Assembly: GCA_038746745.1 (NCBI GenBank) | Contig: JBCDKJ010000015.1 | Coordinates: 4,813-68,812 of the forward strand | Direction of reading: 5' to 3' | Length of the DNA: 64,000 nucleotides | DNA from: JANQIO01 sp038746745 | GTDB taxonomy: Bacteria; Pseudomonadota; Gammaproteobacteria; Pseudomonadales; Halieaceae | In this document: one piece after another, positions 26,231 through 34,997 of the stretch | How positions within the stretch are numbered: the first letter of the stretch is position 1 | Layout: the number at the start of each line of letters is the position of its first letter | Made by a program: the position numbers and the translations under genes | Notes under the pieces: generated by a model | The model's database searches: none | Seen by the model: only the letters and a program-made list of their open reading frames with translations | Told to the model about the DNA's origin: nothing

Positions 26231-27923
26231 TGTGTCGAGCGGCCTGATACCCAAAGGTCATGGCTGGGCCCAGCGTGGCCCCTGGCCCAGGATACGTGGG
26301 CAGTACCGGAGCGCTGCAATTGCCAATTGCGTAAAGTCCCTCAATCACCGATCCATTCTCGCGAGTCACCTGCGCATCTGGCGTAACCACCATGCCGCCC
26401 TGTGTCCCGAAATCACCGGGATCGACTTTCATCGCATAGAAAGGCGCTTTTTGAATGGGCCCCAGACATGGGTTGGGTTCCACCCGCGGGTCGCCGTAAT
26501 AACGGTCGTAGAGTGCATCGCCTCGCTGCAGGTCCAGGTCCTTTCCAGTGCGAGCGTAGTCATTCATCTTTGCGACGGTTTGCTCAAGGCCATCGGGGTC
26601 CACATCTATTTTGGCGGCAAGCTCGCGGATAGTATCCGCGCGCGCCACGAAGCCCGCCTCCTCCCAGCTCTTGGGTAATGCCCAGTCCGGCCTGAATTTG
26701 CTGTTATAGAGCGGCCCAACGAAATAGGATGCCCGGAAGTTCGCGTCAAATACCTGCCAGCTCGGCACGCAAGGGTATTCCTCAGTGTGCTTCGCAAAGG
26801 TGTCCATCTGATAGGCCATATAGTTCTGCGATTCGTTGCTAAATCGCTCACCGGCCCCGTTTACCACGATGGAGCCCGGGTAAGACTTTTCCATAATGCT
26901 GAGGCGGGGAATGGGCTCGCCCGGCACTGAAATTGTGTTACACCACCAGGCGCCGTCGAGCATATGCATTTTGGCGCCGAGCTTTAAGCCCTGTTGGATG
27001 GCATCACCAGTATTGTCATAGCTACCTGCACTCCACCAGTGGTTGGTGGGCCTGGGCAGGTACTGCTCACGCATATCCTGATTGTGCTCAAAACCACCCG
27101 CAGCCAATACCACGCCCTTGCGCGCCTCTATCCGCAGGGGCTGGCCATTGCGCATAACCTCAAGGCCTACCACGCTGCCGCCATCATCGGTGATGATCGA
27201 TTGCATTGGCGTGCTCAACCAAAGGGGCACGTTACGCTCCATTAACGACAGCCGCAGGCGCGCAATCCCCGCGCAGCCGCAGGTAAGCCGACGCGCATAT
27301 TTATCTCCTCTGAAGCGCCAGCCAAGGTCAGTGATGTAGTCAAACACCAGTTTTGCTGCGAGCTTCCACCAACCGGGGAGCTGTGCCATTAACAACGCGG
27401 CTTCCACCTGGGTAAAGCCTATACGGCCTCCAAGGTGCATCATCTGGTGAGTGCGACGCAGCGTTTTAGCGTGCTCACCTAACAGATCAGCGTTAAGGGG
27501 CTCGGGCTCCATGCTGCGATGACCTGGCATCGAGCCGTCCTGGTCAGAGTAGTAGTCCGGATAGTGTTCCAGAGTCATGTAGCTGACCTGCGTACGTTGA
27601 CGCAGAAACTCCACCATGCGTGGACCCTGGGTCAGGTAAGTATCCACCATCGCCTCTGGCACCTGCCCCGGTGGGGTTGTGTTCAGTAGATACGTCTTGG
27701 CCTTGTCGAAGGAGTCTTCAGCGCCCGCCTCTCTGGCGTAGGGGTTACAGGGAATCCAGACGCCACCCCCGGATATAGAGCTGGTGCCGCCATACATGTC
27801 AGATTTTTCGACAACCAATACCTCTCCGGCGCCCATCTCATGGCTGCAGAGCGCCGCTGTGAGTCCGCCGTTGCCAGACCCCACCACAACGACATCGACA
27901 CTGTGATCCCACGCTGCTGTCAC
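26211..27923 (-). CDS. FAD-dependent 3-ketosteroid delta1-dehydrogenase-like flavoprotein
   Basis: A 570-residue flavoprotein of the KstD/fumarate-reductase family, with GTG start. The FAD-binding motif VVVVGSGNGGLTAAL lies at about 10-24, followed by VVEKSDMYGGTSSISGGGVWIP. The C-terminal FAD part is NCSAPVLPTYPGPGATLGPAMTFGYQAARH. The catalytic Tyr-Gly pair of KstD enzymes is plausible in the C-terminal YPGPGAT block. Members insert a double bond into ring A of 3-ketosteroids, but relatives act on other substrates, so the steroid role is inferred from family. It converges on the MFS gene. Confidence 0.85.
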   Translation of the reverse strand: MTAAWDHSVDVVVVGSGNGGLTAALCSHEMGAGEVLVVEKSDMYGGTSSISGGGVWIPCNPYAREAGAEDSFDKAKTYLLNTTPPGQVPEAMVDTYLTQGPRMVEFLRQRTQVSYMTLEHYPDYYSDQDGSMPGHRSMEPEPLNADLLGEHAKTLRRTHQMMHLGGRIGFTQVEAALLMAQLPGWWKLAAKLVFDYITDLGWRFRGDKYARRLTCGCAGIARLRLSLMERNVPLWLSTPMQSIITDDGGSVVGLEVMRNGQPLRIEARKGVVLAAGGFEHNQDMREQYLPRPTNHWWSAGSYDNTGDAIQQGLKLGAKMHMLDGAWWCNTISVPGEPIPRLSIMEKSYPGSIVVNGAGERFSNESQNYMAYQMDTFAKHTEEYPCVPSWQVFDANFRASYFVGPLYNSKFRPDWALPKSWEEAGFVARADTIRELAAKIDVDPDGLEQTVAKMNDYARTGKDLDLQRGDALYDRYYGDPRVEPNPCLGPIQKAPFYAMKVDPGDFGTQGGMVVTPDAQVTRENGSVIEGLYAIGNCSAPVLPTYPGPGATLGPAMTFGYQAARHITGWTE

Positions 27924-28339
27924 TCTACTGATCCATTGCTGCCAAAAGGAAGGACGCTATGGTACTGCACCCGCCCACGGGCCTCGGCTGATTGCACCGC
28001 CACTGTTCAAGGTTTGTGTGCACAGGTTTAAAAGTTCGGCCATGCTCTGGCCATCGGCCTAGTCCGACACAGACCGGCAGAGAAAAATGCCACCGGGAGC
28101 GTTCAGGAGCCCGCGCCGATTACGGAACTGCAGTCTGCTTTAGGAACGGTTACCACTTTTCAGGATTGGGCGGGCCGGTTACAAAACGCTACCATCTGCT
28201 GCGGCGTACGAACTTTACGTAGCCGGCACGGTCAACTTCAGCAGTGCCGTTGCGTTTACTGCATTGAAGAAGACGAACAAAGGTCACGTTTCCCTGGCAA
28301 AGTCATATCTAGCGGCTCCCATATAAGTAATCCTGACGT
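27924..28339. other. Intergenic region, 416 bp, no gene recognised
   Basis: Between the divergent KstD-like gene and the S8 protease gene. Short open frames occur on the plus strand but none has a ribosome site, family motif or sensible composition. I looked for a c-di-GMP or cobalamin riboswitch and did not find the conserved cores. The stretch 28180-28335 is Ala/Thr-like in one frame and may be a leader or a remnant, without clear evidence. Confidence 0.5.
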
Positions 28340-31300
28340 ATGCGAAATTTCCTGACACGGTTACCCCAGACGCTGACAATGCCACGCTTGGCGTTGCTGT
28401 GCCTGAGTCTGGCGGTGTCGGGATGCGTCGCACTGCACTTGGGTGGGTCAGTCACCAGAGCGACGCTGACGATTGCCCCTCTGGCCACCCCCGATGAGGT
28501 TGTAGAAACCCTGGTCACGCCCTCCGTTGAGGAAGTGCGTCAGAACGACGGTCCCGAGCGCTGGGACGGTCGAGAGGATGCCGTCAAACTGACCTTGCTG
28601 GGCTATGTCGCGGCGGATGAGTCTCTCTACGACGACGATACTTATTATCTGGCAATCGCCAGTGCCGGCGAAGATCAGGACGCCAACAGCGATAAGATCA
28701 TTGACGAAACGCCCGCTGCGGTTGCCGGACGCTGGCATGCCATCATCCGCGGAGCCGACCTGAGCCGCGGCACCGTAACGCCATTGACCGACGCGATCTA
28801 CCGTGTGCTTGAACCCAGACTGGGCGATCTCAGCCCACAAGCCCTGCAGGCGGAACTGGATGCCATGGCTCGAACTATGGTCGCGGACGCCAATAGTGAT
28901 GGCATTGTTGATTATGCCGACGTACTGGGCTGGCATCGCCATCTGATCGCTGAGACCTATCTATTAGACATCGCTGCTGTTAACGAACTGGCCTCCGCTA
29001 TACGCGCCAGTGCCACGGCCGTCACACTGCGTGAACTGAGTTTCCCCGTGGTTGGCCGCGACCCCTCCCTGGATGGTGCCGTGTTTAGCGTCAGCGGCAC
29101 GATCAGCGTGCCAGCCACCAGCCGCGTCGACAGTGATTTGAACAACGATTTTGCGCCGCTTATCGACAACAACAGCTTCATCCAGGCGCAGCCATTGGAG
29201 GCACCCGTGGTGGTCGGTGGCTACGCCAACCTGGCCGGGCAAGGCGAATTTGGCGCCACTCGATTCAGCGGCGACGAGAGTGACTTCTACCGGGTAACAC
29301 TGACTGAAGACGACCGCATCACCCTGGTGATTGCGGATACGCCTGAGAACAATGATTTTGATCTGTACCTGTATAACGCCTCGCAGGAGCTGGTCGACGC
29401 GTCCGTGTCAACCAACCAGGAGTCCGCCTTTGAACAGCTGCGGGCACCGGCAGACGGCGACTATTTTGTTGAGGTGCGGGTGTTTTCTGGTTCCAGTCTT
29501 GGTGCGTCAAACTATCTGCTAACGCTTGGTATTGACAGCCTTCCGGCAAACACTCCGCTGCGTCGCGTTAGCGACGATTTTGTACCCGGAGAAATGCTGG
29601 CAAAGTTTCGAAGCGTTGGCGCTGCGGACAGCAAAGCGCGACGAGAGCGCATCAGCGGCATGCGTTTCGGCGGCGGTGGTCGCAACAGCACGAACCGTCT
29701 GCAGATGCGCAACCGGCTGGCGGGGCTCACCCTCGCCCAGCGCAAATTACGCACGCTACTCGCACTGAAGCGTCTGGAGAGAACGCCAGAGGTTCTGCAG
29801 GCAGGGCTCAACTACCATGTTTACCCCACCGCCATAACACCGGGTGATCAGTTCTATGGGTTCCAGGCATGGCAATACGAGCAGATCTCGCTACCGGATG
29901 CCTGGGAAATCAGCCAGGGAAACAATACCGTTGTTGCGGTTATTGATACCGGCATCCGTCGCAACCACCCCGACCTGGTCGGCAAACTGGTCGCGGGCTA
30001 TGACTTTTTCGATGAGGACGCCAATCCGGAAGATCCGGGCGATGCGGAAGATCCCGCTGATTCATCCAGCTTTCATGGCACGCATGTGGCGGGCACGGTA
30101 GGCGCCAACACCGACAATAGCCTCGGTGTGGCAGGTGCCGGCTGGAACGCGCAGATCATGCCCCTGCGCGTATTGGGTCCTGGCGGCGGTACGACGTTTG
30201 ACGTATTGCGCGCGGTGCGGTTTGCTGCGGGCATACCCGACTCCTTCGACAGCAGCATACCCACGCCTCAGCGCCCCGCCGACGTTATCAACCTGAGCCT
30301 GGCGGGCGGCGGCTTCGACGGCTTCGCGCAGGATCTCTTCAATCAGGTGGCTGGTCTGGGCATCGTGGTTGTGGCCGCAGCAGGTAACGATTCCAGCTCA
30401 GATTTTGCCTACCCCGCGTCTTACGACAACGTTATCTCCGTGAGCGCAACCAACATCAATCGGACCCGGGCGTCCTATTCAAACTTCGGTAGCGCGGTGG
30501 ACGTGGCAGCCCCCGGCGGCGATTCGGTTACCAATGATACAAACGGGGATGGCCAGCCCGATCTAGTACTCAGCACCGGAGCGGATGACAGCGACGGTTC
30601 CGCCGAAGATGTGTATACATTCCTGCAGGGCACGTCTATGGCAGCGCCCCACGTTGCTGGCGTCATCGCCCTGATGAAATCAGTGTATCCGCAGCTCACC
30701 ACGGACACCGTGGAGGCTCTGTTGGCCCAGTCCTTTATCACCGACGACCTCGGCACGCCGGGGCGGGACAATATATTTGGCTGGGGACTCATCAACGCCC
30801 GCAAGGCCGTGGAAGTGGCACAAAGCCTCGCCAACGGCGAAGACCTTGAGTTGATGCCAGACTTGAACACCAGCGCTGCAACACTGAATTTTGGCGCATT
30901 TGCCAACCAGCTCGAACTCACACTTTCCAACAGCGGACCCGGCACACTGGTTATCGATGCGATTACAGCGAGCGAGAGCTGGTTGAGCGTATCGGCAATC
31001 GCGGTGGATGCTAACGGCGTGGGCAGCTACAGCGTCAACGTGGACCGCAGCCAGCTTGGCGTGGGCACCTTTCTCGCTGAGCTTGTAATCAGCAGCAACG
31101 ACCAGACGGCGTCAGTGCAGGTCGTCCTGGAACAACCTGACCCCACCGTATTTACCCAGGGCAATGCCGGACCCCACTATGTGCTGCTGGTGGATAGCGA
31201 CAGCGGGGAGGTCGTGCAGGAAGACGCCGTCGTAGCCAGCGAAGGCCGTTATGAGTATTTGTTTACCGATGTCCCTGCGGGCCGTTATCAGATTATCGGA

Positions 31301-31591
31301 GGCAGTGATGCAGACAATGACTTCTTTATTTGCGATCCAGGCGAGTCCTGCGGCGCCTGGCCCGCGCTGGATGATAACCTTCCCATTATTGATGTCACCG
31401 GCGACTTAAGCGGCCTGGACTTCTCATCCAGCTACAGCACTGGCGTGGTCTCGATCGAATCCAGGCAGACAGCAGCCCCGTTCCGGTTGCCAGCACAGCG
31501 CCGCAGTGCGTATGTTAGGCCTGACAGCGCTCCTGCGGCGCCAAAGGCACGGTCTAGCGAGCTCACTTCCGGTGGCAACATTCTCAAGTAA
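28340..31591 (+). CDS. Secreted subtilisin-family (S8) serine protease lipoprotein
   Basis: A 1083-residue extracytoplasmic protease. The N-terminus is a lipoprotein signal (RLALLCLSLAVSGC, lipobox Cys about 29). Residues about 30-280 contain acidic Asp/Asn-rich stretches (DANSDGIVDYADV) that may bind calcium. A PPC-like domain lies at about 300-390 (GDESDFYRVTLTEDD, NDFDLYLYN). The S8 domain has catalytic Asp536 (VAVIDTGI), His579 (FHGTHVAGT) and Ser766 (GTSMAAPHVAG). A C-terminal BACON-like beta-sandwich follows at about 845-935 (LNFGAFANQLELTLSNSG, SWLSVS), then a further beta domain. No autotransporter or PEP-CTERM ending is seen. The next gene overlaps its 3' end. Confidence 0.94.
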   Translation: MRNFLTRLPQTLTMPRLALLCLSLAVSGCVALHLGGSVTRATLTIAPLATPDEVVETLVTPSVEEVRQNDGPERWDGREDAVKLTLLGYVAADESLYDDDTYYLAIASAGEDQDANSDKIIDETPAAVAGRWHAIIRGADLSRGTVTPLTDAIYRVLEPRLGDLSPQALQAELDAMARTMVADANSDGIVDYADVLGWHRHLIAETYLLDIAAVNELASAIRASATAVTLRELSFPVVGRDPSLDGAVFSVSGTISVPATSRVDSDLNNDFAPLIDNNSFIQAQPLEAPVVVGGYANLAGQGEFGATRFSGDESDFYRVTLTEDDRITLVIADTPENNDFDLYLYNASQELVDASVSTNQESAFEQLRAPADGDYFVEVRVFSGSSLGASNYLLTLGIDSLPANTPLRRVSDDFVPGEMLAKFRSVGAADSKARRERISGMRFGGGGRNSTNRLQMRNRLAGLTLAQRKLRTLLALKRLERTPEVLQAGLNYHVYPTAITPGDQFYGFQAWQYEQISLPDAWEISQGNNTVVAVIDTGIRRNHPDLVGKLVAGYDFFDEDANPEDPGDAEDPADSSSFHGTHVAGTVGANTDNSLGVAGAGWNAQIMPLRVLGPGGGTTFDVLRAVRFAAGIPDSFDSSIPTPQRPADVINLSLAGGGFDGFAQDLFNQVAGLGIVVVAAAGNDSSSDFAYPASYDNVISVSATNINRTRASYSNFGSAVDVAAPGGDSVTNDTNGDGQPDLVLSTGADDSDGSAEDVYTFLQGTSMAAPHVAGVIALMKSVYPQLTTDTVEALLAQSFITDDLGTPGRDNIFGWGLINARKAVEVAQSLANGEDLELMPDLNTSAATLNFGAFANQLELTLSNSGPGTLVIDAITASESWLSVSAIAVDANGVGSYSVNVDRSQLGVGTFLAELVISSNDQTASVQVVLEQPDPTVFTQGNAGPHYVLLVDSDSGEVVQEDAVVASEGRYEYLFTDVPAGRYQIIGGSDADNDFFICDPGESCGAWPALDDNLPIIDVTGDLSGLDFSSSYSTGVVSIESRQTAAPFRLPAQRRSAYVRPDSAPAAPKARSSELTSGGNILK

Positions 31592-33830
31592 GGCAACCGA
31601 TATACCCAGTACCGCCCAACTACGGGACTGGCACCGACAGGCGGATTACAAGCTCGTACTTGAGGCTGAGAAAGCACACGGCCAACACTTCGATAATGAG
31701 CAGAAGTTGCTCCACGCACTGTCGCTGGTGATGTCGGGCAATCCGGATCAGGGTCTACCACTGCTTAACCCACTGCGAGATTCAGCGCCCGGCAATGACG
31801 CGTGGGCATCGGACTTGGCGCTGGCGAGCCTGTTCTGTGGTGACCCCGAGGGTGCCGCGACCTCGTTGCTATCACTAACCGCACAAGACAGCGCCACCGC
31901 TGTCGATTTGAGCCGCCTCGCTGCGGTGCGATTGGCGCAGGTGCGGCTGGAGGACGCTGCCGCCTTGTACCGTGAAGCAACGCAGCGTGAGCCAGGTCGA
32001 GCATACTGGCACAGCAACCTGGCAACGGTACTTATGCGCCTGCAGCAGTGGGAGGATGCCCTGGAGGAATTCGAAGCAGCACTGCGCATCACGCCCGACC
32101 TGGAACAGGCGCTGAACGGCAAACGAGAGTTGTTATTGGCGCTGGAGCGCGGTGACGAGCTGATCAGTGAATTGGAGCAGGAGCTGGCAGCAGAACCGCA
32201 GAATGATCGACGACGACGCCAGTTGGCCCGCGCGCTGTTCCGCAACGGACGGGTAACTGACGCGCTGGGCTGCCTCAGAGAGGGCCTGGAAGACGCCAGT
32301 GATCTCCTCGTGCTACGTGACAGCGACCCCGCAGGGTTTCCACAGAAGCAAGCCGCACAAACCCGGCTTCGCCTTGCTATGGCCGACATGTGGATGCAGC
32401 GCAGTGCCTACCGCCGCGCCTATGCTGTGCTGGAAAATGCTCGTTCGTTTCAATCAGATACTCAGGCAGAGCTCGATAGCCGCGCCATTGCCTGTCTCAT
32501 AGAAATGCAGCAACTGGAGCTTGCGGAACAAAGGCTTGCGGATCTGGAACAGGAGAACATCGGACCACTGGCAGCGGGATTGCTGCGCGGCCAGATTCTC
32601 ACTGAGCAGGAGGCCTATTCTGAGGCCGAGAGCTTATTGCGGGCGCTGCTCGCAAACTATCCCGGCCACGCAGGACTGCTCTGTCAGCTCGGGCAGTGTT
32701 TATTGTGGACCGGAAAACTCGACGAGGCGGCGGAGTGCTTCCAAACCGCCGCCAGGCTGCAGCCAATGGCACTGGCACAGCTATCCCGCACCCGCCGGTG
32801 GCCCGAGGACGAGGCGACGCTTACACGCATGGCCAGTATCGCCGACAACCCCTTGGTACCGGAGCATGCGCGCATATCGATGAGCTTCGCGCTGGCAGAC
32901 TCCTACGACCGTCTAGATCAGACCGATACCGCCTGGCACTACCTTGCAACAGCCAACCAACTGACTGCCAGCCAACTCCAGTATCAGCCCGCGCAGTTTC
33001 AGCAGTGGGTCGATCGAAATATGCAGACCTTTACCCAGGAGTTCTTCGAACAAATGAAGCCTGTCCGCCCGGCGCATCGACAGATTGTTTTTGTGGTCGG
33101 CATGCCACGCTCGGGAACGACGCTGGTAGAACAGATACTGAGCGCGCATCCCGATGTCTTCGGCGCCGGCGAGCTGGACCTTGTGCCCACGTTGACGCGT
33201 CTTTTAAAGAAAGTCCTTCATAGCGAGCAGCACTATCCGGAGTGTGCGAAGGAGTTGACGCCAACGCTGCGTGAGGAGGCCGCCCGCTATCTGCTGCATG
33301 GACTCGATCTGCACGACACGGCACATCCGGTCATAGTAGATAAAATGCCGCATAACTTCGTGAACCTGGGGCTGATTGCCAGCGCCATGCCGAATGCTCG
33401 CGTTGTCTGGGTGTGTCGCGATCCGCGCGATGTGGCCCTGTCGAACTTTCAGCAGAACTTCAAGGCACGCCACGGCGGTATGGGTTTCGCGTTTGATCTG
33501 GAACACCTGGCAGCACAAATCAACGATCAGCAACGCATCATGCAACACTGGCAAAAGATACTGCCACTGCCATTGCTGACACTGCGCTATGAAGCCCTGG
33601 TGCAACAGCAGGAAGAGGAATCTCGACGATTGCTGGCGTTTCTCGATTTACCCTGGGACGACGCGGTGCTGAGATTCAGCGAAGTCGATCGCGCCGTGCG
33701 TACTGCGAGCGTTGCCCAGGTAAGAGAGTCGATGTATCAGAGTGCCCAGGGCAAGTGGCGCCGCTATGAGAGCCAGCTACAGCCGCTGGTTAAAGGCCTC
33801 TCGAAAGCCACACTGGAGGGCTATGACTAG
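31506..33830 (+). CDS. TPR-repeat sulfotransferase
   Basis: A protein of up to 774 residues. Residues about 50-490 are tetratricopeptide-like helical repeats (for example YREATQREPGRAYWHSNLAT, LLANYPGHAGLLCQLGQCLL). Residues about 525-770 are a PAPS-dependent sulfotransferase: the 5' phosphosulfate loop VGMPRSGTT is at 531-539, and the 3' phosphate motif is VWVCRDPRDVALSNF. Such TPR-sulfotransferases are common in marine proteobacteria; acceptors are mostly unknown. The start is uncertain: GTG 31506 or ATG 31512 overlap the protease gene by about 80 bp, GTG 31572 by 20 bp. No signal peptide, so it is probably cytosolic. Confidence 0.9.
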   Translation: MRMLGLTALLRRQRHGLASSLPVATFSSKATDIPSTAQLRDWHRQADYKLVLEAEKAHGQHFDNEQKLLHALSLVMSGNPDQGLPLLNPLRDSAPGNDAWASDLALASLFCGDPEGAATSLLSLTAQDSATAVDLSRLAAVRLAQVRLEDAAALYREATQREPGRAYWHSNLATVLMRLQQWEDALEEFEAALRITPDLEQALNGKRELLLALERGDELISELEQELAAEPQNDRRRRQLARALFRNGRVTDALGCLREGLEDASDLLVLRDSDPAGFPQKQAAQTRLRLAMADMWMQRSAYRRAYAVLENARSFQSDTQAELDSRAIACLIEMQQLELAEQRLADLEQENIGPLAAGLLRGQILTEQEAYSEAESLLRALLANYPGHAGLLCQLGQCLLWTGKLDEAAECFQTAARLQPMALAQLSRTRRWPEDEATLTRMASIADNPLVPEHARISMSFALADSYDRLDQTDTAWHYLATANQLTASQLQYQPAQFQQWVDRNMQTFTQEFFEQMKPVRPAHRQIVFVVGMPRSGTTLVEQILSAHPDVFGAGELDLVPTLTRLLKKVLHSEQHYPECAKELTPTLREEAARYLLHGLDLHDTAHPVIVDKMPHNFVNLGLIASAMPNARVVWVCRDPRDVALSNFQQNFKARHGGMGFAFDLEHLAAQINDQQRIMQHWQKILPLPLLTLRYEALVQQQEEESRRLLAFLDLPWDDAVLRFSEVDRAVRTASVAQVRESMYQSAQGKWRRYESQLQPLVKGLSKATLEGYD

Positions 33831-33947
33831 GCATGTAAAGCCCACGTCCCCGCCACGCACAGGGTTACTGAAAGAAGACTTCGGAGATGGTTGCTAAGAA
33901 CGGGAAAAGCGGCAACGCCGACTCGCCAGCGTCACAGCCCGAGTCCG

Positions 33948-34811
33948 TTATAAATCGCCGCTGCGCTGGATTCCAGGTTCCGCGCCGTCAGCAAACATGG
34001 ATGCCTCAGGCGCCTGATCGGCGGCAAAGCTCGGCACCTCAAAGGGTACACGTACGCCGATGCGGGTGCCCTCCTTCATCAAGGTCGCAATTTCTACGCC
34101 GGAGCTCTCTGCCAGACTGGTAAAGGTCTCCTGACCTGCAGCTATAGCAATGGTCTGTGCGACCATGGCCAGTGTCTCTGGCTGATCACCAATAATTGCG
34201 CCTACCACCAGGCCAATTTCGCGCGCCTGCTCAGGTACCAGAGACACCACCGTCGCAACCGCCGCAGCGAGCGCGGGCTCACGGCCCTGATCAAGACTGC
34301 GTGCGAGTGCTCCTGCAATCGCTGGTGCATGTTCAGGCGCTGCTTTCGTCGCCGCCGCTGCCAGCGTAGCGACATCACCAAGCGTTGTCCCTTTTCGATC
34401 CAGCAACTTCAGCGCCTGAGACACGGTGCGCGCCGCCGTATGCGGTGATACCGCGCTGGCGTCAGCGACACGCTGAATCAGCTCTGCATTAGTTTGCGAC
34501 TCTGCGAGATCTGCGCTTGCCTCACCGTTGGTGCTTTTCAAAACCTGCTGAGGCGCTTCTATCTGCTCCATTTGCTTCATCTGCTTCGCCTCGGTGCCTG
34601 CGGCACTGGCAATTTCATCACCGCGCATCGCCAACTGACCGCCAGAACCTGACTCGGGCTTAGACTTGAGAGCATAATCATCGCCATAGGAAACCGGTGC
34701 AGCAGGTTCGCTGGCGATCATTTCCTGATCAGTGTTAGGGCCGGTCGCCGGCTCGCCCGCAAAGTGGAAGAACCCGACTAACAAGCTGAACAACAGGGCG
34801 GCAATTTCCAT
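33948..34811 (-). CDS. Unknown exported or anchored Ala-rich protein, probably iron-regulated
   Basis: A 287-residue protein I do not recognise. It starts with a short hydrophobic segment (IAALLFSLLVGFFHFAG) that may be a signal or anchor, followed by an unstructured, Glu/Ser/Gln-rich region to about 110. Residues about 115-235 are strikingly Ala-rich and helical (DVATLAAAATKAAPEHAPAI, EPALAAAVATVVSLVPEQAR), suggesting several related helical hairpins. An AGGAGCTATACC ribosome site precedes the ATG. A strong Fur-box match lies 80 bp upstream. Convergence with the sulfotransferase gene makes it a single-gene unit. Function cannot be assigned. Confidence 0.75.
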   Translation of the reverse strand: MEIAALLFSLLVGFFHFAGEPATGPNTDQEMIASEPAAPVSYGDDYALKSKPESGSGGQLAMRGDEIASAAGTEAKQMKQMEQIEAPQQVLKSTNGEASADLAESQTNAELIQRVADASAVSPHTAARTVSQALKLLDRKGTTLGDVATLAAAATKAAPEHAPAIAGALARSLDQGREPALAAAVATVVSLVPEQAREIGLVVGAIIGDQPETLAMVAQTIAIAAGQETFTSLAESSGVEIATLMKEGTRIGVRVPFEVPSFAADQAPEASMFADGAEPGIQRSGDL

Positions 34812-34890
34812 GGTATAGCTCCTGTACTTATTAGCAGGTGCCGCTGGCAGCGATGAACCTGTGCCAACGACCCATGCGTAGATCTACGTA

Positions 34891-34905
34891 TGAGAATGAT
34901 TATCG
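34891..34905 (-). promoter_or_regulatory. Candidate Fur box ahead of the unknown Ala-rich gene
   Basis: TGAGAATGATTATCG on the plus strand matches 12 of the 14 defined positions of the Fur 7-1-7 core TGATAATNATTATCA, differing at one inner base and the last base. It lies 80 bp upstream of the ATG at 34811 in an AT-rich stretch where the promoter should be. Iron repression of that gene is the inference. Confidence 0.65.
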
Positions 34906-34952
34906 AACACTAGCAAAAATACGCTGCCGGTGATATGAGAGTTGGCAAAAAT

Positions 34953-34966
34953 ATGAACTAGTTCAT
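34953..34966. promoter_or_regulatory. Perfect 14-bp palindrome ATGAACTAGTTCAT
   Basis: ATGAACTAGTTCAT is fully self-complementary. It lies between the symporter stop and the Fur box, about 140 bp upstream of the unknown gene. It has the form of a dimeric repressor site, but no regulator gene is adjacent. A hairpin in a transcript is a less likely reading, as the stem has no loop. Confidence 0.3.
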
Positions 34967-34997
34967 GGAATTGCCTCATTTAGTAAAAGCTGTTTCT

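Noticed and set aside
27924..28339. Riboswitch (c-di-GMP or cobalamin) in the long gap
   Set aside because: The conserved core sequences of these classes are not visible.
31748..32389. 213-codon open frame antisense to the TPR region of the sulfotransferase
   Set aside because: Ser/Arg/Ala-rich shadow of a repetitive helical coding region; no independent start signal.
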